Shown: positions 53,412 through 63,161, numbered from the stretch's first letter. The stretch: 64,000 nucleotides of DNA from Lentisphaeraceae bacterium (GCA_021232515.1 JAJPOQ010000034.1:50107-114106); one strand, 5' to 3'. Numbers and translations: made by a program. The notes: generated from the letters alone by a model not told the origin.

Positions 53412-54067
53412 CTATAGATTTCTTCGAGAATCTGCCAATCAAAGTTTTTTAAGGTCTTCAGCCTTTTATCCGCTAAGATAAACCTTTCATCATGCTCACT
53501 TTCCGCTTGAGGAACCGCTATAACTTTCATGCCCGCAGCTTTGGCCGCGATAGTTCCCGCCATAGTATCTTCAAATGTAACACAAGTATCTGCAGGAAAA
53601 CCCAAAGCTTCTACAGTTCTCACATAAACTGCTGGGTGAGGTTTTCCATACTTATCAAACTCTGCTGAATGAATGATCTGAAACTGATTTTTTATGCCAA
53701 ACTTGTCTAAGACAGCGTGAATCAAACGCAATGGCGATGAAGAAGCTAGAGCAAGTGGTAAACCTTTTGACTTAATCGTCTTAACAAGATCAAGCACACC
53801 AGGCAATGCTTCACCTTTCTCTCCAACTAACTCAATAACACGTTGGATGATTTTCTCGGCAACTTCTTCGGGTGATGGACCGTCCCAAGGCTTTTTACGA
53901 TAGTACATCTTGGCGATTTCATCGATACGAATTCCTGTCGTATCAATACACTGCTGAAGAGTTAAGTGTAAACCTACGGTCGCAAACACTTCCATTTCAG
54001 CTTGGCGCCAAAACGGTTCCGAGTCGACCATGAGGCCATCCATATCTAGAACAACTGCTTTAAGCAT
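53408..54067 (-). CDS. hxpB: HAD-superfamily sugar phosphatase (HxpB/YniC-like)
   Basis: Haloacid dehalogenase phosphatase very similar in layout to E. coli HxpB (hexitol / 2-deoxyglucose-6-phosphate phosphatase). Catalytic motif DMDGLMVDSEP is at residues 8-18 (Asp8 nucleophile), the cap includes the KKPWDGPSPEEV insert, the motif II segment is LALASSSPLRL, and KPHPAVY and FEDTMAGTIAA complete motifs III/IV. It overlaps galM by eight bases and is the last gene of the five-gene operon. Confidence 0.88.
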   Translation of the reverse strand: MLKAVVLDMDGLMVDSEPFWRQAEMEVFATVGLHLTLQQCIDTTGIRIDEIAKMYYRKKPWDGPSPEEVAEKIIQRVIELVGEKGEALPGVLDLVKTIKSKGLPLALASSSPLRLIHAVLDKFGIKNQFQIIHSAEFDKYGKPHPAVYVRTVEALGFPADTCVTFEDTMAGTIAAKAAGMKVIAVPQAESEHDERFILADKRLKTLKNFDWQILEEIYS

Positions 54068-55097
54068 CTAAGTCCACCGTAAATTTGTAAATAGTCTGCG
54101 ACTTAAAAGTTTCCCCTGGCTTTAAAACGGTTGAAGGAAAGTCTGGTCTATTTGGCGAATTTGGAAAATGTTGAGTTTCGACACAAAATGCCGGATACCG
54201 TCCGTAGTAAGCGTTGTCTTTACCGGTCATATCGTCGATATTATTACCGGTAAATAACTGCATGCCCGGTTCTGTTGTGCGAACTGTCATAGTTCGACCT
54301 GACCAAGGATGACGAACAATACAAGCATCTTTTAACTCTGCTTGATCACTCAGTATGTAACAATGGTCAATACCACCGACTTGTTGAATTTGTTCATCTT
54401 CAGATCGGAGAGCTGCAACAACCGGTTTAAAAACTTTAAAATCGAAAGGCGTTTTTGAGACTGACGTTTTTTCCTGCGGGATACCATTCTTACATGTTGG
54501 TAAGTATGAATCGGCAAATACCTGAAACTCGTGCTCGAAAATAGTACCACTTTCGTGGCCGCCAAGATTAAAATATGAGTGGTTCGTTAAGTTCACCACA
54601 GTTTCTGCATCAGACTCAGCAGTGTATGAAACTTTAACTTCATCATCCAAAACTTCATACGTGACTGAAGTTTGAAGGTGACCTGGAAAACCATTTTCAC
54701 CATCTAGAGAATCTAAGGTAAACTTTACACCGTTTTCAAGAACTTCAGACTGCCAATTCTTAGTATGGAAACCAGTAACTCCGCCATGTAAACAGTTCTC
54801 GCCATTATTCTTGTCGAGAAGGTACTCTGTGCCATTTAAGCTAAAAGCTGCATTCTCTATACGATTCGCAAAACGACCGATGGTTGAACCCAAGAAACCT
54901 TTGTTAGTGACATAGTCTTCAATCGACTTATGGCCTAAAACAACATCTGCCTTTTTACCGTCCATATCTGGAGTTGATAAGCGGTAGATACTCGCACCCA
55001 AACTCAATAAGGATAATTGAATCGTCTCAGTTTCGATGAAGTATTCTTTTACTTCACCAACAGAGCTTTGATGATTTGTCGTGGTTATCTTAGGCAT
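54060..55097 (-). CDS. galM: Aldose 1-epimerase
   Basis: Interconverts alpha and beta anomers of aldoses such as galactose. Key features are the catalytic His in NLTNHSYFNLGGH, the Glu near CVETQHFPNSPNRPDFPS, and GFLGSTIGRFANRI and ENCLHGG early on. Cytoplasmic, 345 residues. It follows the DUF4340 gene (stop and start share a base) and overlaps hxpB, so sugar metabolism and ABC export genes share one transcript. Confidence 0.95.
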   Translation of the reverse strand: MPKITTTNHQSSVGEVKEYFIETETIQLSLLSLGASIYRLSTPDMDGKKADVVLGHKSIEDYVTNKGFLGSTIGRFANRIENAAFSLNGTEYLLDKNNGENCLHGGVTGFHTKNWQSEVLENGVKFTLDSLDGENGFPGHLQTSVTYEVLDDEVKVSYTAESDAETVVNLTNHSYFNLGGHESGTIFEHEFQVFADSYLPTCKNGIPQEKTSVSKTPFDFKVFKPVVAALRSEDEQIQQVGGIDHCYILSDQAELKDACIVRHPWSGRTMTVRTTEPGMQLFTGNNIDDMTGKDNAYYGRYPAFCVETQHFPNSPNRPDFPSTVLKPGETFKSQTIYKFTVDLDA

Positions 55098-56080
55098 TAT
55101 TTAAGGATGATTTGGAAAAATGCGTATGGAACTAGGAAGTGCCACTCAGCTAATTCTTCTTTGATCAATTCAGGGTTGACTACACTACTGACAAACTCAG
55201 TATTCGTTGGGCTTGAAACGAGCTTCAGTCTAGACCTAATCATCTGACCTTTTAGAGCAAGGAAATCTAGATCGTAAATCTTGCCATCAAAAGTTTGAAA
55301 CATAAGCTTGAGGTCTTTAAACTTTGGATCAACCGTAAAGTTATTATCTGCTGGAGTTATATCCATGAAACGCATCTGCATGACATACATCATGAGTTGC
55401 TTAACTTCTTGAGGAGTTTTCTTCGAAGCTTTCGGTATCGCCATTCTAAAAGGTTCTTGCGAATGAGTTCTATCTGTTTTCCAGATGATACTCGTACCTG
55501 AGTACAAACTTGCAGAAGCTACTTCCTCGTGAAATGGCAAATACTTCTTTAACCATATACTTGGCTGAGCTGAAACATAACTAAGAGCATCGTCTAAAAG
55601 GATCACTGAGTTCTTATTTTCAACATAAAGGTAACGTCCGCTACTCTTCTGTGAAAAGAAGTGACTCTTACCAAAGAAGTAACGAGCTTTCTTACCATCC
55701 TTATGAATAAATTCTGCAATGACTGCTCCCACTTTTTCATCTAACTGAAACAAAGCAAGGTCTTCAGTTTTGTGATTCACAACATGAACTGCTTTGGCGT
55801 CTTTAATCAAACCAATATATTTGCGAATAAGTGCTGGGTCAGCCGCAACACCGTATCTATTTTTAACTTTCCAGACACCATTGTCATTAACCAACACAGT
55901 CTCAGCATTGTAAGCTTTACGCGTCAGACGTATTTCAGACAAGCCACTAGGGTTAACTTCAGTAAATACTGGGTCACCCACCTGCATCTGTCCAGCAGTA
56001 TCTTTATCTCTGGTTAATAAGCTCAAAACGACTAGAGCTACTAACAGTACAAAAGTTGTTATAAGTTGCTTTTTTCTCAT
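55097..56080 (-). CDS. DUF4340 domain protein (Gld-associated)
   Basis: Contains an N-terminal membrane anchor (about residues 6-22) and the DUF4340 beta-rich repeats, for example GVWKVKNRYGVAADPALIRKY and GKSHFFSQKSSGRYLYV. Such proteins are typically encoded directly after Gld-type ABC transporter genes, as here, and are thought to work on the outer face of the inner membrane. Its start overlaps the end of the upstream gene by four bases. Confidence 0.87.
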   Translation of the reverse strand: MRKKQLITTFVLLVALVVLSLLTRDKDTAGQMQVGDPVFTEVNPSGLSEIRLTRKAYNAETVLVNDNGVWKVKNRYGVAADPALIRKYIGLIKDAKAVHVVNHKTEDLALFQLDEKVGAVIAEFIHKDGKKARYFFGKSHFFSQKSSGRYLYVENKNSVILLDDALSYVSAQPSIWLKKYLPFHEEVASASLYSGTSIIWKTDRTHSQEPFRMAIPKASKKTPQEVKQLMMYVMQMRFMDITPADNNFTVDPKFKDLKLMFQTFDGKIYDLDFLALKGQMIRSRLKLVSSPTNTEFVSSVVNPELIKEELAEWHFLVPYAFFQIILK

Positions 56081-58662
56081 TTTGTAGCAAGCCTTTTCTT
56101 TCTATAGATGGATACAAAAATCCAACTTAACAAAATTAAAAACGGAATTGAGAATGCATTCATCATCACCACTCTGTTGATAAATTTCCCTTCCGCAGTT
56201 CCAAGTATTTGTGATATTTCAGCAAGTCTCTCATCTATCTCTTTAAATTCTTCGCTAGCTGAGTTCAGCTCTTCACGCTCTTTATTCTTGAGAGTGATCT
56301 GATTTTCTTGTTTGCGATGAAAAAGTTTAATCTTCTTATCTAGCTCGCGGTATCTATTTTGCAGCTTCGTTATTTCTTCTTGGTACGATTCACGGAAGCC
56401 AACACGTATATCCTTCATCGTCTCAAGTTCACGCTTCGTTTCACGGCGCATACGGACATCTATCATGCTTCCGTCTGCGATAAGATCATCAACCATATTG
56501 AGAAACATTTCCAAGTTATCTGAGATTCTAACACGCTCAGTTTTAGCTAGCTTCTTGACTGTCGTAAAAGTGTAATCGTCCTTTAACCAGTCCATATCAC
56601 CTACAAGGATGACTTCGGATTCAGCCTGAGGCTCTTTAAACAATCCATTCACTTTAAGAGGCCTACCCTTATAAAATGAAGGAAGCTTGCCTGATACTTT
56701 TATAGCGATAGGGAGCGGCTTACCTGAAGGTTTAAGCTCCTCTAAAACTTTTTTATCTCTCAGCTTGAGTACAGACAAGGCTTTTGCACTGCTACTTGTA
56801 TTAATAAGAGGCTCAACTTTAACACCCGGTTTCGCTTCATATATAAAGTAACCAGCGTATGGGATGATCGCATTGTTTACATCTTTAACAATTGACGAAG
56901 ATTGATTCAGGTCTTCGCTATCTAAAGTAAGGATAAACTTGTTAGAACCATTCGCTGTCTTTGTTTCATTCGCTTCATCATAAATCAATTGATCCGCTTT
57001 AAACGATATTCTCCAAGCTTCTGTTATGCCCAAAGTATTCGTTGGATAAGGCAAACGACTTTTCTGATTCCGAAAGGACTTATCCGCTTCAGTACCAACA
57101 AGCGGAATCGAGTCCGTAAGTATCAAAACTCTGCCACCACGCATCAAGTACTGATCCATCGCAAAACGGACAGCCTCTGTGATCGGCTTAAATTGATAAA
57201 CTATGACTAAGTCAAGAATGTTCTTACCAGTCTTAGGATCAAAACCCCACTCTACATGGTGATCGCCAACCTGACGGATCTCATAGTCCTGCCTCAACTC
57301 ATCGAGGATTCTCCAAGCCGGCTGTTCTTTATAGTTACCCGCCATAGGGTTCGCTTGCTGCTCAACTATTGGATAGTCTGTAAGTATACCAATTTTTGGT
57401 AAATCAGCTCTCTTCAAGTGACGGAAAAGGTTTGTCAGGTGATACTCAAGCTTATCTTCTTGTTCCATGCTCAACATTGGAATCGTCTTAACCGAGTCTC
57501 TGTAGCTGAGTGAAAGACCTAGAAAGCTTTTGCTACCATCTCGATTCATTGAAGGCTCTATGCCATCAAGAGCAGCACCTTTTTCTTCAATCGTTCCCGG
57601 TGCAGGATCGATGAGCTTTAGAACAACTCGATCGTCTGAAAGTGCGGCATACTCTTTAAGTAAGTCTTCAACGCGCATGCCAAATGCTTTCTTGGTTACA
57701 GAAAGATTTTCGTCAGATTTAGAAAAATAGTATCTAACAGTAACTGGCGCTTCATACTTTTTCATAACTTTTTTAGTACTGTCAGTCAAAGTGTAAAGTC
57801 CATCAGCAGTTAGGTCGATTCGGAAATTTGCATTTCGAAAAACAAAGTTAGCAAGTAAAAGGATCAACGAAAAAATAATGATGCCAATCGCACTAAATGT
57901 CGTATTATTTTTGTGAGCAGCCTTTCTAAAACGCAATATCGTGATTGAACTGATAATACCGTAAATAACAAAAGAAATAAAGTAAAAGCCGTCGCGGATA
58001 TCAAACACACCACGTTCCAAACCTTCAAAGTGAGGCTGAATACTGAAGAACACCAAAGTGTCAATTAAGTTCTGAGGTACCCAACCTTGTAACATATCTG
58101 CAACTGAAAGTTGCGGCATGCCGATGATTGTCATAACTAAAAGTACAGAAAAACCAAATAAGTAACTTATTACCTGATTTCGGGTAAATGCGGATGTTAG
58201 AGACGTTAGTGCAAAGCACATACCTCCAGCGAGAAAACTACCGACATAACCAGAGAAAAGCCTACCCCAGTCTGGGTCACCGAAATAAGCAACTGTAAAT
58301 ATAAGTGGGAATGTGAGGATAAGTGAAAAGCCAATAAATAACCAACCGGCGATAAACTTACCAGTCACCGCATGCCAAGCACTGATCGGCATAGTTAAAA
58401 GAAGCTCGAGAGTTCCCTCTTTGTCTTCTTCGGCCCAAACTCTCATACCGAGTGCAGGAATGAAGAAAAGATATAAGTAAGGGTGAAAATTAAAGAAAGC
58501 TCTTAAACTCGCTTCATCGACTGTAAACCAATCGGCAAATTTGAAAACAAAAATTGAACCACTGATTAAAAATGCACAGAGAAAAACATAAGCAAGTGCA
58601 CTATTGAAGTAGGCAAAAAACTCACGCTTGGCGATAGCTTTGATCTTATTTAAAGACTTCAT
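56077..58662 (-). CDS. Gld-type ABC transporter: fused permease and auxiliary protein
   Basis: A fusion of GldF-like ABC-2 permease (residues 1-265, about six hydrophobic segments, with MRVWAEEDKEGTLELLLTMP) and GldG-like auxiliary domain (about 265-720; GldG/ABC_transp_aux, DUF4350-like with KIGILTDYPIVEQQANP and RGGRVLILTDSIPL). A coiled coil with KLQNRYRELDKKIKLFHRK around 755-790 and a C-terminal membrane segment follow. In Bacteroidetes GldF and GldG are separate; fusion is common in PVC genomes. The partner ATPase precedes it with a 4-bp overlap. Confidence 0.9.
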   Translation of the reverse strand: MKSLNKIKAIAKREFFAYFNSALAYVFLCAFLISGSIFVFKFADWFTVDEASLRAFFNFHPYLYLFFIPALGMRVWAEEDKEGTLELLLTMPISAWHAVTGKFIAGWLFIGFSLILTFPLIFTVAYFGDPDWGRLFSGYVGSFLAGGMCFALTSLTSAFTRNQVISYLFGFSVLLVMTIIGMPQLSVADMLQGWVPQNLIDTLVFFSIQPHFEGLERGVFDIRDGFYFISFVIYGIISSITILRFRKAAHKNNTTFSAIGIIIFSLILLLANFVFRNANFRIDLTADGLYTLTDSTKKVMKKYEAPVTVRYYFSKSDENLSVTKKAFGMRVEDLLKEYAALSDDRVVLKLIDPAPGTIEEKGAALDGIEPSMNRDGSKSFLGLSLSYRDSVKTIPMLSMEQEDKLEYHLTNLFRHLKRADLPKIGILTDYPIVEQQANPMAGNYKEQPAWRILDELRQDYEIRQVGDHHVEWGFDPKTGKNILDLVIVYQFKPITEAVRFAMDQYLMRGGRVLILTDSIPLVGTEADKSFRNQKSRLPYPTNTLGITEAWRISFKADQLIYDEANETKTANGSNKFILTLDSEDLNQSSSIVKDVNNAIIPYAGYFIYEAKPGVKVEPLINTSSSAKALSVLKLRDKKVLEELKPSGKPLPIAIKVSGKLPSFYKGRPLKVNGLFKEPQAESEVILVGDMDWLKDDYTFTTVKKLAKTERVRISDNLEMFLNMVDDLIADGSMIDVRMRRETKRELETMKDIRVGFRESYQEEITKLQNRYRELDKKIKLFHRKQENQITLKNKEREELNSASEEFKEIDERLAEISQILGTAEGKFINRVVMMNAFSIPFLILLSWIFVSIYRKKRLATK

Positions 58663-59393
58663 GCTTTAGTCTCCTCTTCAATCTTGCCACCAACAGTTAA
58701 CTCACGGAAAGTTGCACTTAGCTTCGAGTTACGTGCTGTAAATTCAGCAATTGGCTCATCGGCTTTTTTCTCACCTTGACTGAGTAAGATGACTCGATTA
58801 CAAAGTGACTCGACTTCTTCGAGTATGTGAGTTGAAAGGATGATGGCTTTATCTTTACCAAAGTTTCTGATAATTTTACGGATCTCATATTTCTGGTTCG
58901 GGTCTAAACCATCCGTAGGTTCATCGAGAATCAAAACTGGTGGGTCGTGAAGAATGCTTTGGGCGAAACAAGTTCTTTGACGGAAACCTTTAGATAAAGT
59001 CGAAATGGTTTGGTGCTCTACTTTCTGAAGGAAACATTTTTCGATCACGCTATCAACTGCAGTTTTTCTTTCCTGCGTCGACATACCACGTATATCACCA
59101 CAAAAAAGGAGAAAGTTGCGAACAGTCATATCGCCATACATCGGCGCACTTTCAGGTAAGTAACCAATACTGTCTTTACAAAAACTTTCGTTATCTAGAA
59201 GGTTCTTACCGTTTATTTCAACAGTTCCAGAACTAGGAGTTAAGTAACCTGTGATCATTCTCATAGTTGTTGATTTGCCAGCACCGTTTGGTCCGATAAA
59301 TCCAAGAATATCACCTTTTTCGACAGAGAATGAAATATTCTTAACTGCTTTTATTTCACCAAAATTACGACAGAGGTTTTCAACCTTTATCAT
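58659..59393 (-). CDS. ABC transporter ATP-binding protein (GldA-like)
   Basis: Cytoplasmic ATPase for the fused permease. Walker A GPNGAGKST, signature LSKGFRQR, Walker B VLILDEPTDGLDP and switch His STHILEE are intact. It heads the operon that continues with the fused permease, DUF4340, GalM and HxpB. The 199-bp gap before it, shared with the fumarase gene, must contain both divergent promoters; no consensus is obvious. Confidence 0.93.
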   Translation of the reverse strand: MIKVENLCRNFGEIKAVKNISFSVEKGDILGFIGPNGAGKSTTMRMITGYLTPSSGTVEINGKNLLDNESFCKDSIGYLPESAPMYGDMTVRNFLLFCGDIRGMSTQERKTAVDSVIEKCFLQKVEHQTISTLSKGFRQRTCFAQSILHDPPVLILDEPTDGLDPNQKYEIRKIIRNFGKDKAIILSTHILEEVESLCNRVILLSQGEKKADEPIAEFTARNSKLSATFRELTVGGKIEEETKA

Positions 59394-59592
59394 TCATGAC
59401 CTCAATATAAAATTATGACCCAATGAGCACTCAAAATAACCGAGCGCTACAGTAGCGCTGCTTTCCTTCATTAAAACATGAAGTATAGTCGTTTTATTAG
59501 TTTTTACAGCTCTCATTAAATACCCGTTTTGAGAAGCCACAAGTTAAACTTTGTTACTCTTATGTGACAGATAAAAAGACAAAAGGCAGGAC

Positions 59593-61206
59593 ATGGCAGA
59601 TTTTAATTACAGCCCACTCTTTCAGCATGGCGATGACAATACAGAATATAAGTTTTTAGGCAAAGAAGGCGTCTCAACAGTCAAACTAGGCGATCAGGAA
59701 TTCCTAAAAGTTGAACCTGAAGCTTTATGTAAGCTTACCTACCAAGCCTTTTTTGACGTTGCTCACTTCCTCAGAAGATCACACCTTGAGTCACTTTCGA
59801 ACATCCTTAAAGACCCTGAAGCTTCTGAAAATGACCGTTTTGTTGCTGGTGAACTTCTTAAGAACGCAACTATCGCTGCCCAGAAAATCATGCCTGGTTG
59901 TCAAGACACTGGTACCGCTATCATCATGGGCAAAAAAGGACAGAACGTCCTAACTGAAGGCGATGACGCCGAAGCTCTTTCTCAAGGTGTCTACGACGTC
60001 TACCAGGAAGACAATCTACGTTACTCACAAGTTGCACCTCTAAGCATGTATGACGAAAAAAATACGGGCAATAACCTTCCGGCTCAAATCGACATCTATT
60101 CAACTCAAGGAAATGAGTACAAGTTCCTCATGCTTGCGAAAGGTGGTGGATCCGCCAACAAAACTTATCTCTATCAAAAAACTAAAGCTCTTTTAAATGA
60201 AAAAAGCATGCTCGAGTTCGTTAGAGAAAAAATCCGCGATCTAGGAACAGCTGCTTGCCCACCTTATCACCTAGCTCTAGTTATCGGCGGTACATCTGCC
60301 GAGGCAAATCTGAAAACAGTCAAACTCGCATCTGCTGGTTACTTGGACAATATCCCTACTGAAGGCGATATGACTGGTCGTGCTTTCCGCGACACTAAGC
60401 TTGAAGAACAAGTATTACAGATAACTCGTGAGTCTGGCATAGGTGCTCAATTTGGCGGCAAGTACTTCTGTCACGATGTTCGCATCATTCGTCTTCCAAG
60501 ACACGGTGCTTCTTGTCCTGTCGGCATGGGCGTTTCTTGTTCTGCTGATAGAAACATCAAAGGTAAAATCACTGCTGAAGGCATATTCCTCGAGCAACTT
60601 GAAGAACATCCAGAACAACTTCTTCCTAGCTCAGATCACCATATCGTTAAAGAAGAAGATGTTGTCAGTATCGACCTCAATGAACCGATGGCTACAAATC
60701 TCGAAAAGATGAAGGACCTCCCTCCTCTGACTCGAGTCAATCTTTCTGGTCCAATTGTTGTTGCTCGTGACATAGCTCATGCAAAACTTCAAGAAAGACT
60801 CGATAACGGCGATGGCCTGCCACAATACATTAAAGACTACCCAGTCTACTATGCTGGTCCAGCCAAAACTCCAGACGGCATGGCTTCTGGTTCTTTCGGA
60901 CCAACAACAGCTCAGCGCATGGACCCTTATGTTGAGCCTTTCCAAAAAGAAGGCGGTAGCTTGATCATGCTGGCAAAAGGTAACAGAACAGCACAAGTTC
61001 GTGAAGCATGTAAAGCTTACGGTGGTTTCTATCTAGGTTCTATCGGTGGCCCTGCTGCGAGACTTGGTAAAGACTGTATCAAGAAAGTTGAAGTTTTAGA
61101 ATACCAAGAACTCGGAATGGAAGCTGTTTGGAAAATCGAAGTTGAAGATTTTCCGGCATTTATCATCGTCAATAACAAAGGCGAAGACTTCTTCGAGAAG
61201 CTTTAA
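59593..61206 (+). CDS. fum: Class I fumarate hydratase
   Basis: Iron-sulfur fumarase interconverting fumarate and malate in the TCA cycle. It is the single-chain class I form (FumA/FumB type) with cluster cysteines in [17 protein letters not shown] and [12 protein letters not shown], and a C-terminal beta domain with [13 protein letters not shown] ribosome-binding AGG lies before the ATG at 59593. Rich in C-ending codons. An intrinsic-type hairpin follows the stop. Confidence 0.95.
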   Translation: MADFNYSPLFQHGDDNTEYKFLGKEGVSTVKLGDQEFLKVEPEALCKLTYQAFFDVAHFLRRSHLESLSNILKDPEASENDRFVAGELLKNATIAAQKIMPGCQDTGTAIIMGKKGQNVLTEGDDAEALSQGVYDVYQEDNLRYSQVAPLSMYDEKNTGNNLPAQIDIYSTQGNEYKFLMLAKGGGSANKTYLYQKTKALLNEKSMLEFVREKIRDLGTAACPPYHLALVIGGTSAEANLKTVKLASAGYLDNIPTEGDMTGRAFRDTKLEEQVLQITRESGIGAQFGGKYFCHDVRIIRLPRHGASCPVGMGVSCSADRNIKGKITAEGIFLEQLEEHPEQLLPSSDHHIVKEEDVVSIDLNEPMATNLEKMKDLPPLTRVNLSGPIVVARDIAHAKLQERLDNGDGLPQYIKDYPVYYAGPAKTPDGMASGSFGPTTAQRMDPYVEPFQKEGGSLIMLAKGNRTAQVREACKAYGGFYLGSIGGPAARLGKDCIKKVEVLEYQELGMEAVWKIEVEDFPAFIIVNNKGEDFFEKL

Positions 61207-61213
61207 AAATATT

Positions 61214-61240
61214 TAGCCCATCTCAATTTGAGGTGGGCTA
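61214..61240. terminator. Hairpin between fumarase and the pilin-like gene
   Basis: A 12-bp stem (TAGCCCATCTCA pairing with its partner, one G-T wobble) with a 3-base loop lies between two convergent stop codons. On the minus strand it is followed by AAATATTTTT, on the plus strand by a weak T-rich stretch, so it may serve both genes. Confidence 0.75.
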
Positions 61241-61253
61241 TTCTCCACAAATT

Positions 61254-61973
61254 CTAGTCTGACGACCAAGCTTTGTCTTTATCCCTTTTCAAGTAGTAGT
61301 CCCTGTCACCATTTACACCCGCTTCCAAAGCCGCATAAGATTTATATGAAGCGTGTCCATCAACAAACCCAACTATCCCACCCTTATTATGTCTCGTTGC
61401 CGATTTACTTTGATTGTAACTTGGGAGATAGATCACCAACAAATCACCTAACTCGCCATAGGTGTCAGTCGAATCTGAAGTCAATATAGTATCCGCCGGC
61501 TCTATGACAGTTGCAAGAGACGCTGCATTTTCCGGTCCAGTAGAACCACCTAGACCATTGAAATACTTATTCCTCAAGCCATAACCATTGTAGGCGATTC
61601 CTCCCGCTTGACGCACAAGTGGATTATAAATTTCCGGCATAGATTTCAGCGATGTTGGACAGCGAAAAACACCTTTCGTCAACTCAAGACTACTAGGTGC
61701 ATAATAGTCACCTATGAAAGGAGATAACTGTGACTTCCAAGCTGATTTCACATTCGATGCAGCATCACCCTTTCTCAATGAAGGAAGTTTATTTTCAGTC
61801 TCACTAGAAAAAGAATAAGTCGCTATAGATATTTGTTTCTGATTGCTAAGACAAACTGCCTGTTCCGCTTTTTCTCGAGCTTTACCAAGAGAAGGTAATA
61901 GTAAAGTCATCAATATGCCGATGATAGCAATAACCACAAGAAGCTCAACCAAAGTAAAATCTTTCAGTCTCAT
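61254..61973 (-). CDS. Prepilin-type pseudopilin with H-x9-DG motif
   Basis: Type IV pilin/pseudopilin-like protein (about 240 residues) of the PVC family linked to DUF1559. The N-terminal FTLVELLVVIAIIG (residues 6-19) is the prepilin peptidase site and membrane helix; the residue before the cleavage site is Asp rather than Gly (KD-FTL). A late segment has the H-x9-DG motif (RHNKGG...FVDGHAS). The ATG at 61973 starts directly at the MRLKDF sequence; a GTG at 61985 adds four residues. Upstream lies one copy of a 99-bp repeat. Such proteins may form short envelope filaments or secretion pseudopili; function unknown. Confidence 0.9.
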   Translation of the reverse strand: MRLKDFTLVELLVVIAIIGILMTLLLPSLGKAREKAEQAVCLSNQKQISIATYSFSSETENKLPSLRKGDAASNVKSAWKSQLSPFIGDYYAPSSLELTKGVFRCPTSLKSMPEIYNPLVRQAGGIAYNGYGLRNKYFNGLGGSTGPENAASLATVIEPADTILTSDSTDTYGELGDLLVIYLPSYNQSKSATRHNKGGIVGFVDGHASYKSYAALEAGVNGDRDYYLKRDKDKAWSSD

Positions 61974-62070
61974 AAATTCACTCACACAGTTTATTTAAAA
62001 GACCTATTACAGTCATCCTCAATTAGTTGACACAAAATAGAAAGTTTTTTAATCAAATTCAGAGAAATGG
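61972..62070. repeat. Direct repeat copy 1 (upstream of the pseudopilin gene)
   Basis: A 99-bp sequence, from the start codon of the pseudopilin gene outward, is repeated at 63179-63275 with two substitutions and a 2-base indel in a T-run. It includes the leader and possibly the promoter of the gene. No terminal inverted repeats are evident. Confidence 0.92.
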
Positions 62071-62161
62071 CTGAGAATATGTAATCAAAAATATTTTCAA
62101 GAAATTGCCTTGGATGAAAAAAATATGGTGAAGCTTTTTCAGCAAAGAATATACCTAACTT

Positions 62162-62272
62162 CTAATCATGTGGATAGTAGACTAAAAACTCTATCTGGCT
62201 ATCCAGTAGATTCTCTGCTTCTTTTGTGATTTTATATCCGCAAGGAATTCCACCTGCTCTAAGTATATCCAC
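62162..62272 (-). pseudogene. Short unassigned ORF remnant
   Basis: A 36-codon frame (GTG to TAG) encoding a KITKEAENLLDSQIEFLVYYP-like peptide, preceded by an in-frame stop and without a ribosome-binding site. It looks like the 3' end of a degraded gene, but I cannot name it. The region 62071-62337 around it holds nothing else I recognise. Confidence 0.3.
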
Positions 62273-62337
62273 GATCTTTTAAATTGAAGGAACCCTTTGG
62301 AGTTTTCTAACCTAGAAATAGCGTCTAATTAAAAAAG

Positions 62338-62622
62338 TTATTTCTTCCAATATTTTGGATGACGTTTATCATGGTTTATAGCAACGATTTGAATTGCATC
62401 GCCTTGAACACGGTAGATGATTTTAAACGGAAAGCGTTTTAGAGAGTAACGCTGCAGCTCTTTGTGGACTTTTTGCCAAATTGATGGATCGTCAGAAATA
62501 TGGAGGACTCCTGCGAAAACTTCATCAAGGAACTCTTCACCTAAGCCAAATTGTTCGTTATTATAATGAAGCTCCGACTCTTCGAGGTCTTTGTAAGCAT
62601 CTTCGGAAAAGAAATAATTCAT
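62338..62622 (-). CDS. ParE/RelE-family toxin
   Basis: Toxin of a type II toxin-antitoxin pair. The 94-residue RelE/ParE fold shows an N-terminal helix pair (EDAYKDLEESELHYNNEQ), GLGEEFLDEVFAGV, and the C-terminal strands RFPFKIIYRVQGD, IVAINHDKRHPKYW. The last two segments are typical of ParE toxins, which poison gyrase; RelE-like ribonuclease action cannot be excluded. Its ATG overlaps the antitoxin stop (ATGA), the usual order antitoxin then toxin. Confidence 0.88.
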   Translation of the reverse strand: MNYFFSEDAYKDLEESELHYNNEQFGLGEEFLDEVFAGVLHISDDPSIWQKVHKELQRYSLKRFPFKIIYRVQGDAIQIVAINHDKRHPKYWKK

Positions 62623-62876
62623 GAATATTTTTGTCTAAGCTCTCGAAATACATCTTCACCAGGGATTAATTTAGCAGTGCCATCATCAATAGCTGCCGTC
62701 CTTCTATCTAGTTCAGCTTTGAATTCCTCAGAAAGCTCTTCGCTCGGTTCTTCTAAGAAGGTAACGATCACTTCTTGAGTTCCATGAGGAAGCTCAGTTC
62801 CGTCGAGAGCTGTAAGTTTTCCATCTGTATAAGTAGCTTTTAAAGCTAACATCTTTTTCTCCATTGATTTGTTCAT
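62619..62876 (-). CDS. Antitoxin, AF2212/DUF104-like N-terminus with Unstab_antitox-like C-terminus
   Basis: Antitoxin of the ParE-type toxin. Residues 9-42 (ALKATYTDGKLTALDGTELP, then VIVTFLEE) resemble the AF2212/DUF104 beta-barrel. Residues 50-85 (ELDRRTAAIDDGTAKLIPGED) match the toxin-binding region of the addiction-module antitoxins (PF09720 group). The combination of the two in one 85-residue protein is unusual. Start may be ATG 62876 or ATG 62864; a TATA-like TGTATATT lies close to the first. Confidence 0.8.
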   Translation of the reverse strand: MNKSMEKKMLALKATYTDGKLTALDGTELPHGTQEVIVTFLEEPSEELSEEFKAELDRRTAAIDDGTAKLIPGEDVFRELRQKYS

Positions 62877-62974
62877 GTTATAATATACACTTTTTCTTTT
62901 AGTTGGCTAACAAAGAGCATCCAACAGAAGCTATCAACATTGATAAGAACGCGCGAAAGGAGCTTTTTTGAAAG

Positions 62975-63161
62975 CTATTCTTCTGACTTTTGAGAGTTTA
63001 TTTCTCTATAGTTTGATGGGGGAGTTAAATCGTGAACCTGCTTCAGTTGGGTAATTGAAACACGAGTGTAAACCTGGGTTGTTTCGAGGCTGGCATCTCC
63101 AAGCATTTGCTGAATGTAGCGAATATATGCACCATTTCCAAAAATGGACTCAACTATTTGC
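62975..63161 (-). pseudogene. C-terminal remnant of a tyrosine site-specific recombinase
   Basis: The minus-strand frame ending at TAG 62975 encodes NGAYIRYIQQMLGDASLETT followed by QVYTRVSITQLKQVHDL, the conserved C-terminus of XerC/D- and integron-like integrases (R-x-IQ-x-LGH region and the catalytic Tyr in TT-x-VYT). Nothing of the first conserved Arg domain precedes it; the frame closes upstream at about 63161. It is a truncated, inactive relic of a mobile element. Confidence 0.85.

Noticed and set aside
63061..63121. Possible CRISPR or REP array near the transposase relic
   Set aside because: Only one 99-bp repeat pair is present and it is spaced by genes; no short regular repeats with unique spacers were seen.
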